From DAOUJI01 sp965219565 (GTDB lineage: Bacteria > Chloroflexota > Dehalococcoidia > Lucifugimonadales > JAGWBF01): 64,000 nucleotides of DNA. Shown here piece after piece: positions 15,483 through 23,682 of this stretch. The stretch spans positions 3,100,001 through 3,164,000 of the forward strand of contig OZ244780.1 of the NCBI GenBank assembly GCA_965219565.1, in the 5' to 3' direction. Positions within the stretch are counted from its first letter, which is position 1. Each line of letters starts with the position of its first letter. The notes under the pieces were generated by a model. The model was not told the origin of the DNA and ran no database searches. It was given only the letters and a program-made list of their open reading frames with translations. The position numbers and the translations under genes were made by a program.

Positions 15483-16484
15483 CCGGGTCCACCTAAGACA
15501 TCTCCAAAAGTCTCTTTGATGTTACCTTTGGAAAACCTGATTTGCTCGACTCCTTGCATGTTCGAGAATCCCTGGGTTCCATCCTCTAAGAGCATTATGG
15601 CACGACGGAATCCTAACCGCCCCTGGAAAAGGCCCAACTCGTGCACTACGTTCAAGCGCGGTTGGAGTTCATTGTCCTTAGTCTCGTCTTCTCCGGTCAT
15701 TACTAGGATCGCAACGCAAATCTGCTCTTGTGGAGCATCTCCTCAAGGATATCCCGTATGCCATGTCCGGCACGAGCGCCTACTTCATATGCTACAACCT
15801 CGTATCCATGCTGATCCTGCAAATGATCCTTCAGGTCCCTCCAGAGAGAACTTCGACCGTGCCCAATGAAAACCGTAGGGATTGTAGGAGATGTTTCTGG
15901 AATAGATTCTACCTGCAACCTAGAAGCCTCAACGTTTTTCTCAAAAACCTCGAACACTGCTTCTATCTGCGAACGGTTCGGGCGTCTGACATTAACGAGG
16001 GTGGTGTAATAGTCAATTACGTGTATCCTTAACCTGCTTGTGGAATCTGTTCGAGCCTCGACGGACAACAATCCACTACCGGATGTTCGACGGTAATCAG
16101 CAAAAAACTCTTCTAGTGAGTCGTGGCCCCATTCACTATCCTCAATCTCAACACTAAGAAAATGTGTGAGATCACTTTGTCCCCCAGGGTCAACTTGAAC
16201 CAAAAATTCTTCATATGCATCTCGCAACACGTCAGCGGAAAAATGAACCGGAGAATACTTTTTGGATTTGTCCAACTACTACTCCTTCTCGAGATTACTT
16301 GTTAAGCTCTCTACCCCAATTATTTCAATATCGGCTTCCACGTTAGGAGACCAAGTATTTGTCGTTTGAATTTTATCAGGTTATAAGTTTCGTGTTCACC
16401 ATGAGACTTTCGTTCCCACTGGCGGCGGTTGTATGCTAGACTGCCTTGGCTTCTTCCAGCCTTCCAGCAGCGGAGGTCCAATCA

Positions 16485-17294
16485 ATGACCCAGCTTCCGG
16501 TTTCGTCGACAGGCGCCGGGGCCCTTACAGTGGCGCTGGACGCTGCGCTTAGAGCCGGAGACATCGTCAAAGACCGCTTCTACTCCCAGAAAGAGGTCCG
16601 CTTCAAGAGTCCCTCAGACCCTGTGACCGACGTGGACCTGGCGGCTGAGAAAGCCGCAACAGACTTCCTGGCCAAAGAGTACCCCGCCTTCGGATTCATA
16701 TGCGAGGAGTCGGAACCCGTAAACCCGGACGCCGAATACAGGTGGATAATAGACCCAATAGACGGCACCCGGAACTACGTCATGGGCATCCCTCACGTCG
16801 CTGTGTCCATAGGGTTGGCGGACGGCTCGGGCATTGCAGCCGGGGTGGTGTACGACCCCATCCGAGGAGAGATATTCACGGCGGAGAGAGGCGCCGGGAC
16901 GCACCTTAACGGGGAGCCTGTCTCCGTGTCCGCCAAGACCGGACTGGACGGCTGCTTGGTGGGGTTCGACATGGGATCCACCGACCGGGACGCCCTTACG
17001 GCGCTGGAAATCGTATCCGGAATATGGTCCCAGGTCCAGAGCGTGCGCCTTATGGGATGCAGCACGTTGGGTCTGGCTTACACTGCCTGCGGACGACTGG
17101 ACATATACTTCCACCGTCGCCTCTCCCAGTGGGACCTGGCGGCTGGCCATCTGCTGGTGTCGGAGGCGGGCGGAGTCCTCAGGGACCGCCACGGCAACCC
17201 TACCACCTACGAAGGCCCCAGCGTCATAGCGGCAAGCCCACCGATCATGGACGCCTTCCTGCAGGCGACGGAGGGGCTTGCCTGGAGGAAATGA
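16485..17294 (+). CDS. Inositol monophosphatase-family phosphatase
   Basis: 269 residues from ATG 16485, chosen because GGAGG lies 8 bases upstream; a TTG 13 codons earlier is in frame. IMPase signatures are present: ICEESE (metal-binding Glu), WIIDPIDGTRNYVMGIPHVA (DPIDGT metal site) and WDLAAGHLLVSEAGG at the C-terminus. The family dephosphorylates myo-inositol 1-phosphate, histidinol phosphate, 3'-phosphoadenosine phosphate or fructose bisphosphate; the substrate is not decidable here. It is followed by a CMD-family gene on the same strand. Confidence 0.92.
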   Translation: MTQLPVSSTGAGALTVALDAALRAGDIVKDRFYSQKEVRFKSPSDPVTDVDLAAEKAATDFLAKEYPAFGFICEESEPVNPDAEYRWIIDPIDGTRNYVMGIPHVAVSIGLADGSGIAAGVVYDPIRGEIFTAERGAGTHLNGEPVSVSAKTGLDGCLVGFDMGSTDRDALTALEIVSGIWSQVQSVRLMGCSTLGLAYTACGRLDIYFHRRLSQWDLAAGHLLVSEAGGVLRDRHGNPTTYEGPSVIAASPPIMDAFLQATEGLAWRK

Positions 17295-17381
17295 CCCAGC
17301 ACTCGGACCGGAACTGACGCTCAGGACGAGAAACGGCCCAAATATCAAGCTCGATAGAATCCAAGGACGCGGAGGTTAGAT

Positions 17382-17930
17382 ATGGCACGGTTGCCCAACT
17401 TGGACCGGGGAGACCTCAGCCCGGAACACCAGCAGTACTACGACGAGATAGAAGCCAGCCGCGGCGGCGTCAGGGGCCCCTTTGGAGTGCTGCTCCATAG
17501 CCCTGAACTGGCCGCCAGGGCCGCCGCCACCGGCCACTACGTGCGGTTCATGATGGACATGCCCAACTCTCTGAAGGAAGTGGTCATCTGCGCCACCGCC
17601 GCGGAGATAAAGTCCCAGTACGAGTTCAGCGCCCACGCAGAGTTGGCCAGGAAAGTGGGCGTGTCGGACGATACCATACAGGCCATAGCGAAGGGCACAG
17701 CTCCCCAGGGACTCAGCGGAGATGAAGCTCTTCTGGTCCGGTACACTCAGGAGCTTCTCAGAGACCACAAGATAACCGACGAGACCTACAACGCGGTGGT
17801 AGACCGCTGGGGCGTCCTGCTTACAGTGGACGTGACCGGCCTCATCGGCCACTACTTGCTGGTTGGCCAGTTTCTAGCCGCCTTCGAGGTAGACTTGAGG
17901 CCAGGGATGAAAGCTGAGCTTCCCACGTAA
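17382..17930 (+). CDS. Carboxymuconolactone decarboxylase-family (AhpD-like fold) protein
   Basis: A 182-residue helical protein with the CMD core LLHSPELAARAAATGHYVRF, LKEVVICATAAEIKSQYEF and a following SAHAELARKVGVSD. The E-x2-H arrangement of the family is retained, but the CxxC of AhpD peroxidases is absent, so a redox peroxidase role is unlikely. Members without CxxC include 4-carboxymuconolactone decarboxylase-like and uncharacterised enzymes. A paralogue of similar length lies at 52856-53425. Confidence 0.82.
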   Translation: MARLPNLDRGDLSPEHQQYYDEIEASRGGVRGPFGVLLHSPELAARAAATGHYVRFMMDMPNSLKEVVICATAAEIKSQYEFSAHAELARKVGVSDDTIQAIAKGTAPQGLSGDEALLVRYTQELLRDHKITDETYNAVVDRWGVLLTVDVTGLIGHYLLVGQFLAAFEVDLRPGMKAELPT

Positions 17931-17980
17931 ACCCACCCGGAAGAATATGCAGGCAGTGGACCAACGGCCCGGCATCCGCC

Positions 17981-18011
17981 TTGACATAGGCTTTCGGAGT
18001 TGGTGTAAAAT
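17981..18011 (+). promoter_or_regulatory. Promoter of purF, probably leaderless
   Basis: A perfect TTGACA (17981-17986), a 19-base spacer and TAAAAT (18006-18011) end 6 bases before the GTG at 18018. Transcription would start at or beside the first base of the start codon. No Shine-Dalgarno sequence precedes that GTG. Confidence 0.6.
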
Positions 18012-18017
18012 CGCGTT

Positions 18018-19460
18018 GTGAGTGGCAGGGCTGGGTCCCACCAAGCAATGCCCCCGTCTGACCGCCCTCGTGAAGAGTGCGGGGTGGTCGGGGTATACGC
18101 GCCGAGTGGTGACGCCAGCCGTCTCGCTTTTTTCGGCCTGTTCGCCCTTCAGCATCGAGGTCAGGAAAGCGCCGGCATCGCCTCTTTCGATGGCCGGGCT
18201 ATTCAAGTCTACACCGACATGGGTCTCGTGACCCAGATATTCCGTGAAGAGGAACTGAAGAACCTCCACGGTCGGATGGCAATCGGCCACACCCGTTACT
18301 CAACGACCGGTTCAAGCAAACCCTCCAATGCACAACCCTTCGTGGTTGAGGGGATTCACGGCGAAGTGGCCTTTGGTCACAACGGCAACATAGTCAACGC
18401 CCTGGAGCTGCAGATAGAGTTGAGGGAGGAATGGGGCTGCACGTTCCGGTCCTCCACCGACTCGGAGGTGATCGCCAACCTGCTGGCCAATGCGCCCGGC
18501 ACGTCCTGGGAGGAACGGATCGGCCACTGTATGCGCACCCTCCAAGGGGCCTTTTCCGCAGTGGCTCTCACCAAAGGCACGTTGATGGGCTTCCGCGACC
18601 CCCTGGGAGTCCGTCCCATGTGCATCGGCAGCTTAGACGGAGGCTGGGTGCTGGCGTCTGAGTCTTGCGCCCTGGACCATCTGGGCGCCGTCTTGGAGAG
18701 AGAGTTGGAGCCGGGGGAGGCCGCCATCGTTGATGAAGACGGCGTCCGGTTCTACAAATGGCCCGGAGCCACCGGACGCAGAGCGCTCTGCGTCTTCGAA
18801 CTCATTTACTTCGCCCGTCCCGACAGCATACTGGACAGCCAACTGGTATACAGCGCCCGGGGCGCCATGGGAGCCCAGTTGGCCCGTGAGCATCCGGTGG
18901 ACGCGGACTTGGTCGTCGGCGTTCCAGATTCCGCCACGGCGGCCGCCGTTGGGTTCTCCCAAGAGTCGGGCATTCCCTACAGCGACGGACTCATCAAGAA
19001 TCGCTATGTGGGTAGGACCTTCATAGAACCCGACCAGCGCCTGCGCGACCTGGGAGTGCGGGTCAAGTTCAATCCTCTGTCCGGAGTCATCAAAGGCAAA
19101 CGGGTTGTCGTTGTGGACGACAGCATAGTTCGCGGCACAACTACTCCTCATGTCGTGAGCTTGCTGAGGAAGGCTGGCGCACAGGAAGTGCACATGCGTG
19201 TGTGCGCTCCGCCCATCCGCCACCCCTGCCATCTCGGCGTTGACATGGCCACCAAGGCCGAACTGATAGCCGCCAACAAAGACATGGAAGGCATACGCGA
19301 ATTCGTCGACGCCGACTCCCTAGGCTACTTGAGTGTCGAGGGGCTGCTGAAGACCGTGGGAGGCTCCAAGGGCGGCTTCTGCGACGCCTGCTTCACAGGC
19401 AACTACCCCATCCCCATACAGCTGGAGATGGACAAGCTGGCCCTGGAACACCTCGGCTGA
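18018..19460 (+). CDS. purF: Amidophosphoribosyltransferase (glutamine PRPP amidotransferase)
   Basis: 480 residues. A short propeptide ends before the catalytic N-terminal Cys21 in EECGVVGVY, as in the self-processing Bacillus-type enzyme. Other motifs are LFALQHRGQESAGIAS (glutaminase), GHNGNIVN, the PRPP loop VVVVDDSIVRGTTTPHV, and CDACFTGNYP, whose Cys pair matches the [4Fe-4S] cluster ligands of that class. It catalyses the first committed step of purine synthesis, PRPP plus glutamine to phosphoribosylamine. It is followed by purM and purH in a pathway cluster. Confidence 0.96.
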   Translation: MSGRAGSHQAMPPSDRPREECGVVGVYAPSGDASRLAFFGLFALQHRGQESAGIASFDGRAIQVYTDMGLVTQIFREEELKNLHGRMAIGHTRYSTTGSSKPSNAQPFVVEGIHGEVAFGHNGNIVNALELQIELREEWGCTFRSSTDSEVIANLLANAPGTSWEERIGHCMRTLQGAFSAVALTKGTLMGFRDPLGVRPMCIGSLDGGWVLASESCALDHLGAVLERELEPGEAAIVDEDGVRFYKWPGATGRRALCVFELIYFARPDSILDSQLVYSARGAMGAQLAREHPVDADLVVGVPDSATAAAVGFSQESGIPYSDGLIKNRYVGRTFIEPDQRLRDLGVRVKFNPLSGVIKGKRVVVVDDSIVRGTTTPHVVSLLRKAGAQEVHMRVCAPPIRHPCHLGVDMATKAELIAANKDMEGIREFVDADSLGYLSVEGLLKTVGGSKGGFCDACFTGNYPIPIQLEMDKLALEHLG

Positions 19461-19501
19461 CCTCCAGACCCCTCCTGCTCCTTGCCGCTACAATCAGGGT
19501 G

Positions 19502-19529
19502 TTGACGCTCTTTAGCGTTCCTGTATACT
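19502..19529 (+). promoter_or_regulatory. Promoter upstream of purM
   Basis: TTGACG (19502-19507), 16 bases and TATACT (19524-19529) form a strong sigma70-like promoter 25 bases before the purM start. purM and purH can therefore be transcribed independently of purF. Confidence 0.7.
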
Positions 19530-19554
19530 CAGCTTTGCAGAAGGGGGGAGCGAC

Positions 19555-20574
19555 GTGTCGGGAGGCCAGAGCTATCTTTCCGCCGGCGTAGACCGGCAAG
19601 CCCTCGATGGACTCAAAGACAGAATCAGCGCCTTTGCGCGCATCACCCACGGCCCCCAGGTCCTCAACGGCATCGGCGGCTTCTCAGGACTTTTCCACCT
19701 CACTGGTCTCTCCGACCCGGTGCTGGTCACGTCCACCGACGGCGTGGGCACCAAGCTGAGAATCGGCTCCATGCTGGGGCATTTCGAGTCTCTGGGCATG
19801 GACCTGGTGAACATGAACCTAGGCGACATCGTAACCTCCGGCGCCAAACCCCTGCTTTTCCTCGACTACATTTCTATGGGGACGGTTGACTCCCAGCGGA
19901 CCGAGTCTCTCCTCAGGGGCATAACCTGGGCGTGCAAAGAGGCCGGATGCGCGTTATCCGGTGGAGAGACGGCCCAGACGCCCGGCGTATACATAGGCGA
20001 TAACTTCGACCTGGCAGGGTTCGCCGTGGGAGTCGTGGAGCGGGACAAGATCGTCGACGGCTCCGGGATTCAGGCGGGAGACGCTCTGGTGGGCATACCA
20101 TCCACGGGAGTCCACACCAACGGCTTCTCGCTGGTACACAAAGTGTTCAGGACAGAGGAAGACCCAACGGCTCTCTACCGAAAGTATGCCGAGTTGGAGC
20201 ACACCCTGGGCGAGGAGCTTCTCATTCCCCATAGGCCCTATTACCCTCTGATGGCCAGTGTCGTGGACAAGATCAAGGGAGCGGCCCACATCACCGGAGG
20301 CGGGCTGGACTCCAACGTTCCCAGGATGCTGCCCCCGGGCCTGATGGCACGACTGGACCGGAGCGCCTGGGAGACCCAGCCCATATTCTCCATCATACAA
20401 CGAGAGGGGGACATCGATCCTGAAGAGATGCTCCGGGTTTTCAACATGGGACTGGGCATGGTCCTGGCTTGTGCTCCCGACCAGGTGGGAGAAATCCAGA
20501 AGGAGATTCCCGACAGCAGAGCGGTGGGCGAGGTGCAGTCCCAGACGGACGAGCTTAGAGTGGTGATTTCATAG
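19555..20574 (+). CDS. purM: Phosphoribosylformylglycinamidine cyclo-ligase (AIR synthetase)
   Basis: 339 residues from a GTG with a GGGGGAG ribosome binding site. Characteristic segments are LVTSTDGVGTKLRIG, MNLGDIVTSGAKPLLFLDYI, ALSGGETAQTPG and HITGGGLDSNVPRMLP, all typical of PurM. It uses ATP to close the imidazole ring of 5-aminoimidazole ribonucleotide. Only 6 bases separate it from purH. Confidence 0.96.
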   Translation: MSGGQSYLSAGVDRQALDGLKDRISAFARITHGPQVLNGIGGFSGLFHLTGLSDPVLVTSTDGVGTKLRIGSMLGHFESLGMDLVNMNLGDIVTSGAKPLLFLDYISMGTVDSQRTESLLRGITWACKEAGCALSGGETAQTPGVYIGDNFDLAGFAVGVVERDKIVDGSGIQAGDALVGIPSTGVHTNGFSLVHKVFRTEEDPTALYRKYAELEHTLGEELLIPHRPYYPLMASVVDKIKGAAHITGGGLDSNVPRMLPPGLMARLDRSAWETQPIFSIIQREGDIDPEEMLRVFNMGLGMVLACAPDQVGEIQKEIPDSRAVGEVQSQTDELRVVIS

Positions 20575-20580
20575 AGGCGA

Positions 20581-22128
20581 ATGGTGAAAGCCTTAATCAG
20601 CGTATACGACAAGACGGGGGTCATAGAGGCGGCCCGGCGGCTTCACGAGGCTGGCGTGGGTCTGGTCAGCACCGGAGGCACTCACAAAGCCATCAGCGAC
20701 GCCGGAGTCCCCGTGCAGCAGGTCTCTGACTTTACCGGCTTCCCGGAAATCCTCGACGGGCGGGTCAAGACCCTCCATCCCCATATCCACAGCGGGCTTC
20801 TGGCACGCAGGGACATTCCGGAACACATGGACGAGCTGTCCCGACGAGACATAGCGCCCATAGATTTGCTGATTGGCAACCTTTATCCCTTCAGGGAGGC
20901 CGTAAGCAAGCCCGACGCCACCTTGGACGACGCTTTGGAGAACATCGACATCGGCGGTCCGACGATGCTCCGTGCAGCGGCAAAGAACTTCCCCAGCGTC
21001 GTGGTCCTGGTGGACCCTGAGGACTACGACTGGGCCATAGGCAAATTCGTGGCCGGAGACCTGAGCCATGACAACCGGCGCAGTCTCGCCTACAAAGCCT
21101 TCCATCACGTCTCGGTCTACGACTCGGCCATCGCCGGATACTTGTCGTCCTCCCCAGCCCCCGGCGCCACGGAAACCGACGGCGGGCTGCCCCAAAAGCT
21201 GGACCTGAGCTTCAGTAGATTCACGGGCCTCAGATATGGTGAAAACCCACACCAGCAGGGAGCGCTCTACGTTCCGGAGTCGGGTTCATCAGGGGGTATT
21301 GCCAACGCGCGTCAGTTGCATGGGCGGGAGCTATCCTTCAACAACCTGATGGACGCCGAGGCAGCCTGGCGTTCCGTCATCGACTTCGAGGAGACCTCGG
21401 CGGTGGTCATCAAGCACACCAACCCCTGCGGGCTGGCGTCTCATCCAGACCAGGCCGAGGCGTACAACCGGGCCTACGCCGGAGACCCCGTGTCGGCCTT
21501 CGGAGGCATCCTGGGCTTCAACCGAGCAGTGACCGTCGAAACCGCCCAGGCCACCGGCGGCATCTTCTACGAGGTGATAGTCGCTCCGGGTTACGAACCC
21601 GAGGCGCTGGACATGCTGAAAAAGCGGCGCAACCTCCGGGTGCTGGAGGCATCACCGGAAGAGGGCGGACTGCTCTACGACCTGCGGCCCTTGTCGGGGG
21701 GCTTGCTGGTGCAGAGCCAGGACGCCTCAGACGACGACCCAGCCCAATGGAAGACCGTCACCAAGCGGGGCCCCACCCAGGCTGAGATGAGCGATCTTTC
21801 GTTCGCGTGGAAGGTCGCCAAGCACGTCAAGTCCAACGCCATTGTGCTCGCCAGGGACAACCAGCTTCTGGGCATGGGGGCGGGCCAGCCGAACCGGGTC
21901 ACAAGCGTACATCTGGCGTTGAGGGCGGCGGGGGAACGGGCAGTAGACTGCGTCCTGGCTTCCGACGCCTTTTTTCCCTTCCCGGACAACATCGAGCTGG
22001 CGGCCAAGGGCGGCGTGGCGGCCATTGTGCAGCCTGGCGGCTCGATCCGGGACGATGAGGTCATCGCCGAGGCGGACAAAGCCGGAATCGCCATGCTGTT
22101 CACGGGAGTCCGGCATTTCCGCCATTAA
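20581..22128 (+). CDS. purH: Bifunctional AICAR transformylase / IMP cyclohydrolase
   Basis: 515 residues, normal for PurH. The N-terminal 190 residues are the MGS-like IMP cyclohydrolase domain (VKALISVYDKTGVIEAARRL; NIDIGGPTMLRAAAKNF). The rest is the AICARFT domain, with LRYGENPHQQGALY, the catalytic KHTNPCG motif and the C-terminal GGSIRDDEVI. It carries out the last two steps to IMP. It is co-transcribed with purM. Confidence 0.96.
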   Translation: MVKALISVYDKTGVIEAARRLHEAGVGLVSTGGTHKAISDAGVPVQQVSDFTGFPEILDGRVKTLHPHIHSGLLARRDIPEHMDELSRRDIAPIDLLIGNLYPFREAVSKPDATLDDALENIDIGGPTMLRAAAKNFPSVVVLVDPEDYDWAIGKFVAGDLSHDNRRSLAYKAFHHVSVYDSAIAGYLSSSPAPGATETDGGLPQKLDLSFSRFTGLRYGENPHQQGALYVPESGSSGGIANARQLHGRELSFNNLMDAEAAWRSVIDFEETSAVVIKHTNPCGLASHPDQAEAYNRAYAGDPVSAFGGILGFNRAVTVETAQATGGIFYEVIVAPGYEPEALDMLKKRRNLRVLEASPEEGGLLYDLRPLSGGLLVQSQDASDDDPAQWKTVTKRGPTQAEMSDLSFAWKVAKHVKSNAIVLARDNQLLGMGAGQPNRVTSVHLALRAAGERAVDCVLASDAFFPFPDNIELAAKGGVAAIVQPGGSIRDDEVIAEADKAGIAMLFTGVRHFRH

Positions 22129-22163
22129 CTCCCCAACAACTCCAAGGTGAGAGAGAGCCAATC

Positions 22164-22913
22164 ATGGGTCCCACCGTAGACATAATCATCCCGGTGTACA
22201 ACGAGGAGAAGGACCTCCCTCGGAGCGTCGACATTCTCAGCAAGTTCCTCACTGAGAAGCTGTCGGAGTATCCCTGGCGCATCGTCATAGCCGACAACGG
22301 CTCCACCGACGGCACCCTGGCCGTGGGAGAGATGCTGTCCAGCCGCTACACGGGAGTCAACATCGTCCACATGCCGCAGAAGGGGCGTGGACGCGCGCTA
22401 AAACAGGTGTGGATGGAGAGCTCCGCTGACATCGTGGCCTACATGGACGTGGACCTGTCAACGGACCTGGTGCACGTGCCCCAGCTTGTCCACGCCGTCG
22501 AGGAGGGCGCCCACATAGCCATAGGCAGCAGGCTGATGAAGGACTCCAGGGTGACGCGCTCGTTCAAGCGGGAGTTTATATCCCGCTCCTACAGCACGCT
22601 CATACGGGCCATGTTCTGGACTCCCTTCCGGGACGCCCAGTGCGGGTTCAAGGCGGTGAGCAGAAGCACGGTAAGGGCCTTGGTGCCTCTGGTGAAGGAC
22701 AATGGGTGGTTCTTCGACTCGGAGCTGCTGATAATAGCTGCAGCGAAAGGCTTCCGAATCAAGGAGATTCCAGTCCACTGGGAAGACGACCCCGACAGCC
22801 GCGTCAAGATAGTCTCGACGGCTTGGGAGGACATCAAAGGTCTGTTGCGCCTGAGGTTCGGGGGAATTCCGAAGCCGCTCTCAGAGAGCGGAGGGGGACA
22901 GACGGGGACTTAG
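22164..22913 (+). CDS. Family 2 glycosyltransferase, dolichyl-phosphate sugar synthase-like
   Basis: 249 residues with the GT-A fold: VDIIIPVYNEEKDLPRSVDI at the start, IADNGSTDGT, the metal-binding DVDLSTDL, and DAQCGFKAVSRSTVRALV, which is typical of DPM1/polyprenyl-phosphate sugar synthases. No membrane helices are present. It likely transfers a sugar from a nucleotide donor to a lipid phosphate at the inner membrane face. Its stop overlaps the stop of a small convergent gene. Confidence 0.9.
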   Translation: MGPTVDIIIPVYNEEKDLPRSVDILSKFLTEKLSEYPWRIVIADNGSTDGTLAVGEMLSSRYTGVNIVHMPQKGRGRALKQVWMESSADIVAYMDVDLSTDLVHVPQLVHAVEEGAHIAIGSRLMKDSRVTRSFKREFISRSYSTLIRAMFWTPFRDAQCGFKAVSRSTVRALVPLVKDNGWFFDSELLIIAAAKGFRIKEIPVHWEDDPDSRVKIVSTAWEDIKGLLRLRFGGIPKPLSESGGGQTGT

Positions 22914-23074
22914 CCCTCGGCCTTTTCTATTCGGATGTTCTTTCCGTCGACGACCACCTTCAGGTCGATCCCTGTCTGATTGGAGACCGGGAACGCCATT
23001 TTGGGCAGGATGGGGGCCGGACTGAGCGCCACCGACTTGGTTTCCGCTGCCTTGAGTTCAATAGTCTGGGCCAC
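22910..23074 (-). CDS. Small uncharacterised protein (54 aa)
   Basis: A GTG-started frame (MAQTIELKAAETKSVALSPA, ending GKNIRIEKAEG) has AGGAG 9 bases upstream and codon use like its neighbours. The product is one short proline-containing segment followed by two beta strands. I do not recognise the family. It converges on the glycosyltransferase gene with overlapping stop codons. Confidence 0.55.
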   Translation of the reverse strand: MAQTIELKAAETKSVALSPAPILPKMAFPVSNQTGIDLKVVVDGKNIRIEKAEG

Positions 23075-23152
23075 GTCTCACTCTCCTGACAATCGTTGTC
23101 CCGTAACGGCCAATACTATACCACACCCTGACAACAGGCGGCAGGCTTGCTC

Positions 23153-23421
23153 CTACGCCGCCACTTTAGTCTCGGTGTCCCCAGCTTGGAGTGCGTTCAT
23201 GTAGGCCAGAATCAGGTCACGGGTGCGGTACTTGCCGAACTGCTTTTCGTTCTCTCTTTGGACTATGGGGAAGGTGCTGAGCACGTACTCCACATCGTCG
23301 CGGTCCAGGCCGTAGAGGTGGAAGTAGAGGGCGTCGAGCCGGGCCCGCAGGTGCCGCCGCTCCTTCTCGTCCCAGATGAACGGCGGGCCGTCGTAGCCCA
23401 GCCCAAGTCTGACGACGGCCA
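23153..23421 (-). pseudogene. C-terminal remnant of an Eco57I/BREX-type DNA methyltransferase
   Basis: The reverse strand keeps an open frame that includes LGYDGPPFIWDEKERRHLRA, LDALYFHLYGLDRDDVEYVL and STFPIVQRENEKQFGKYRTR before a TAG at 23155-23153. This run (YFHLYGLDRDxVxYxLxTFPIV) is typical of the C-terminus of large Eco57I-like adenine methyltransferases found in type IIG and BREX-like systems. No catalytic part or start remains; further upstream the frames are broken, with a separate fragment ending ITEMDSSPKTGI near 23451. It is the residue of a lost restriction or defence gene. Confidence 0.7.
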
Positions 23422-23682
23422 GTGTTGGGGGAGTGCATCAACCCTTTTCCTAGATGCCGGTTTTCGGCGACGAGTCCATCTCAGTGATAGGCAGCTCGTC
23501 AACCAGCTTGACCAAGACGGTGAAGAGTCGGAGCAATATACACTCCATCGCATGCATCAGATATTCGTGTTCAGAGTGCGTCTGCCTGGCTTAGCCCGAC
23601 TACGCCCGGGCTTGAACTGGATGACCACGCAGCCCTCGGACTGATATGCTGTACGAGAAGCACGAGAACACCGGAGGCAGAG

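Larger units (their letters stand above)
14164..15496 (+). mobile_element. IS3-family insertion sequence, copy B (forward orientation)
   Basis: The element is 1333 bp with the same ends and the same encoded proteins as copy A, but opposite orientation, 729 bp away. The flanking bases are GAG on the left and GAC on the right, an imperfect 3-bp target repeat with one mismatch at the junction. It lies within the last ten codons of the PF10137-type TIR gene. Confidence 0.95.
14131..16275 (-). pseudogene. TIR-like protein (PF10137 type), frameshifted and interrupted by IS copy B
   Basis: The frame starts at TTG 16275 with AAGGAG 6 bases upstream. About 135 residues of uncharacterised N-terminal domain are followed by TIPTVFIGHGRSSLWRDLKD and GIRDILEEMLHKS, the first half of a PF10137-type TIR domain. 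The second half (ICVAILVMTGEDE, NVVHELGLFQGRLGFRRAI, GVEQIRFSKGNIKETFGD) lies in another frame, so one base is missing near 15725-15732. IS copy B then splits the last codons: GDV joins LATLRREFS and a TAG at 14133-14131. Removing the IS and one target copy and adding one base gives exactly 270 codons. Confidence 0.83.

Noticed and set aside
12102..15496. Composite transposon flanking the ThsB-like gene
   Set aside because: Each IS copy lies inside a different gene that can be rejoined exactly, so they are two separate insertions rather than ends of one imported unit.
15689..15735. Programmed frameshift in the PF10137-type TIR gene
   Set aside because: No slippery heptamer or stimulating hairpin is evident, and the gene is also interrupted by an IS; a simple deletion is more likely.
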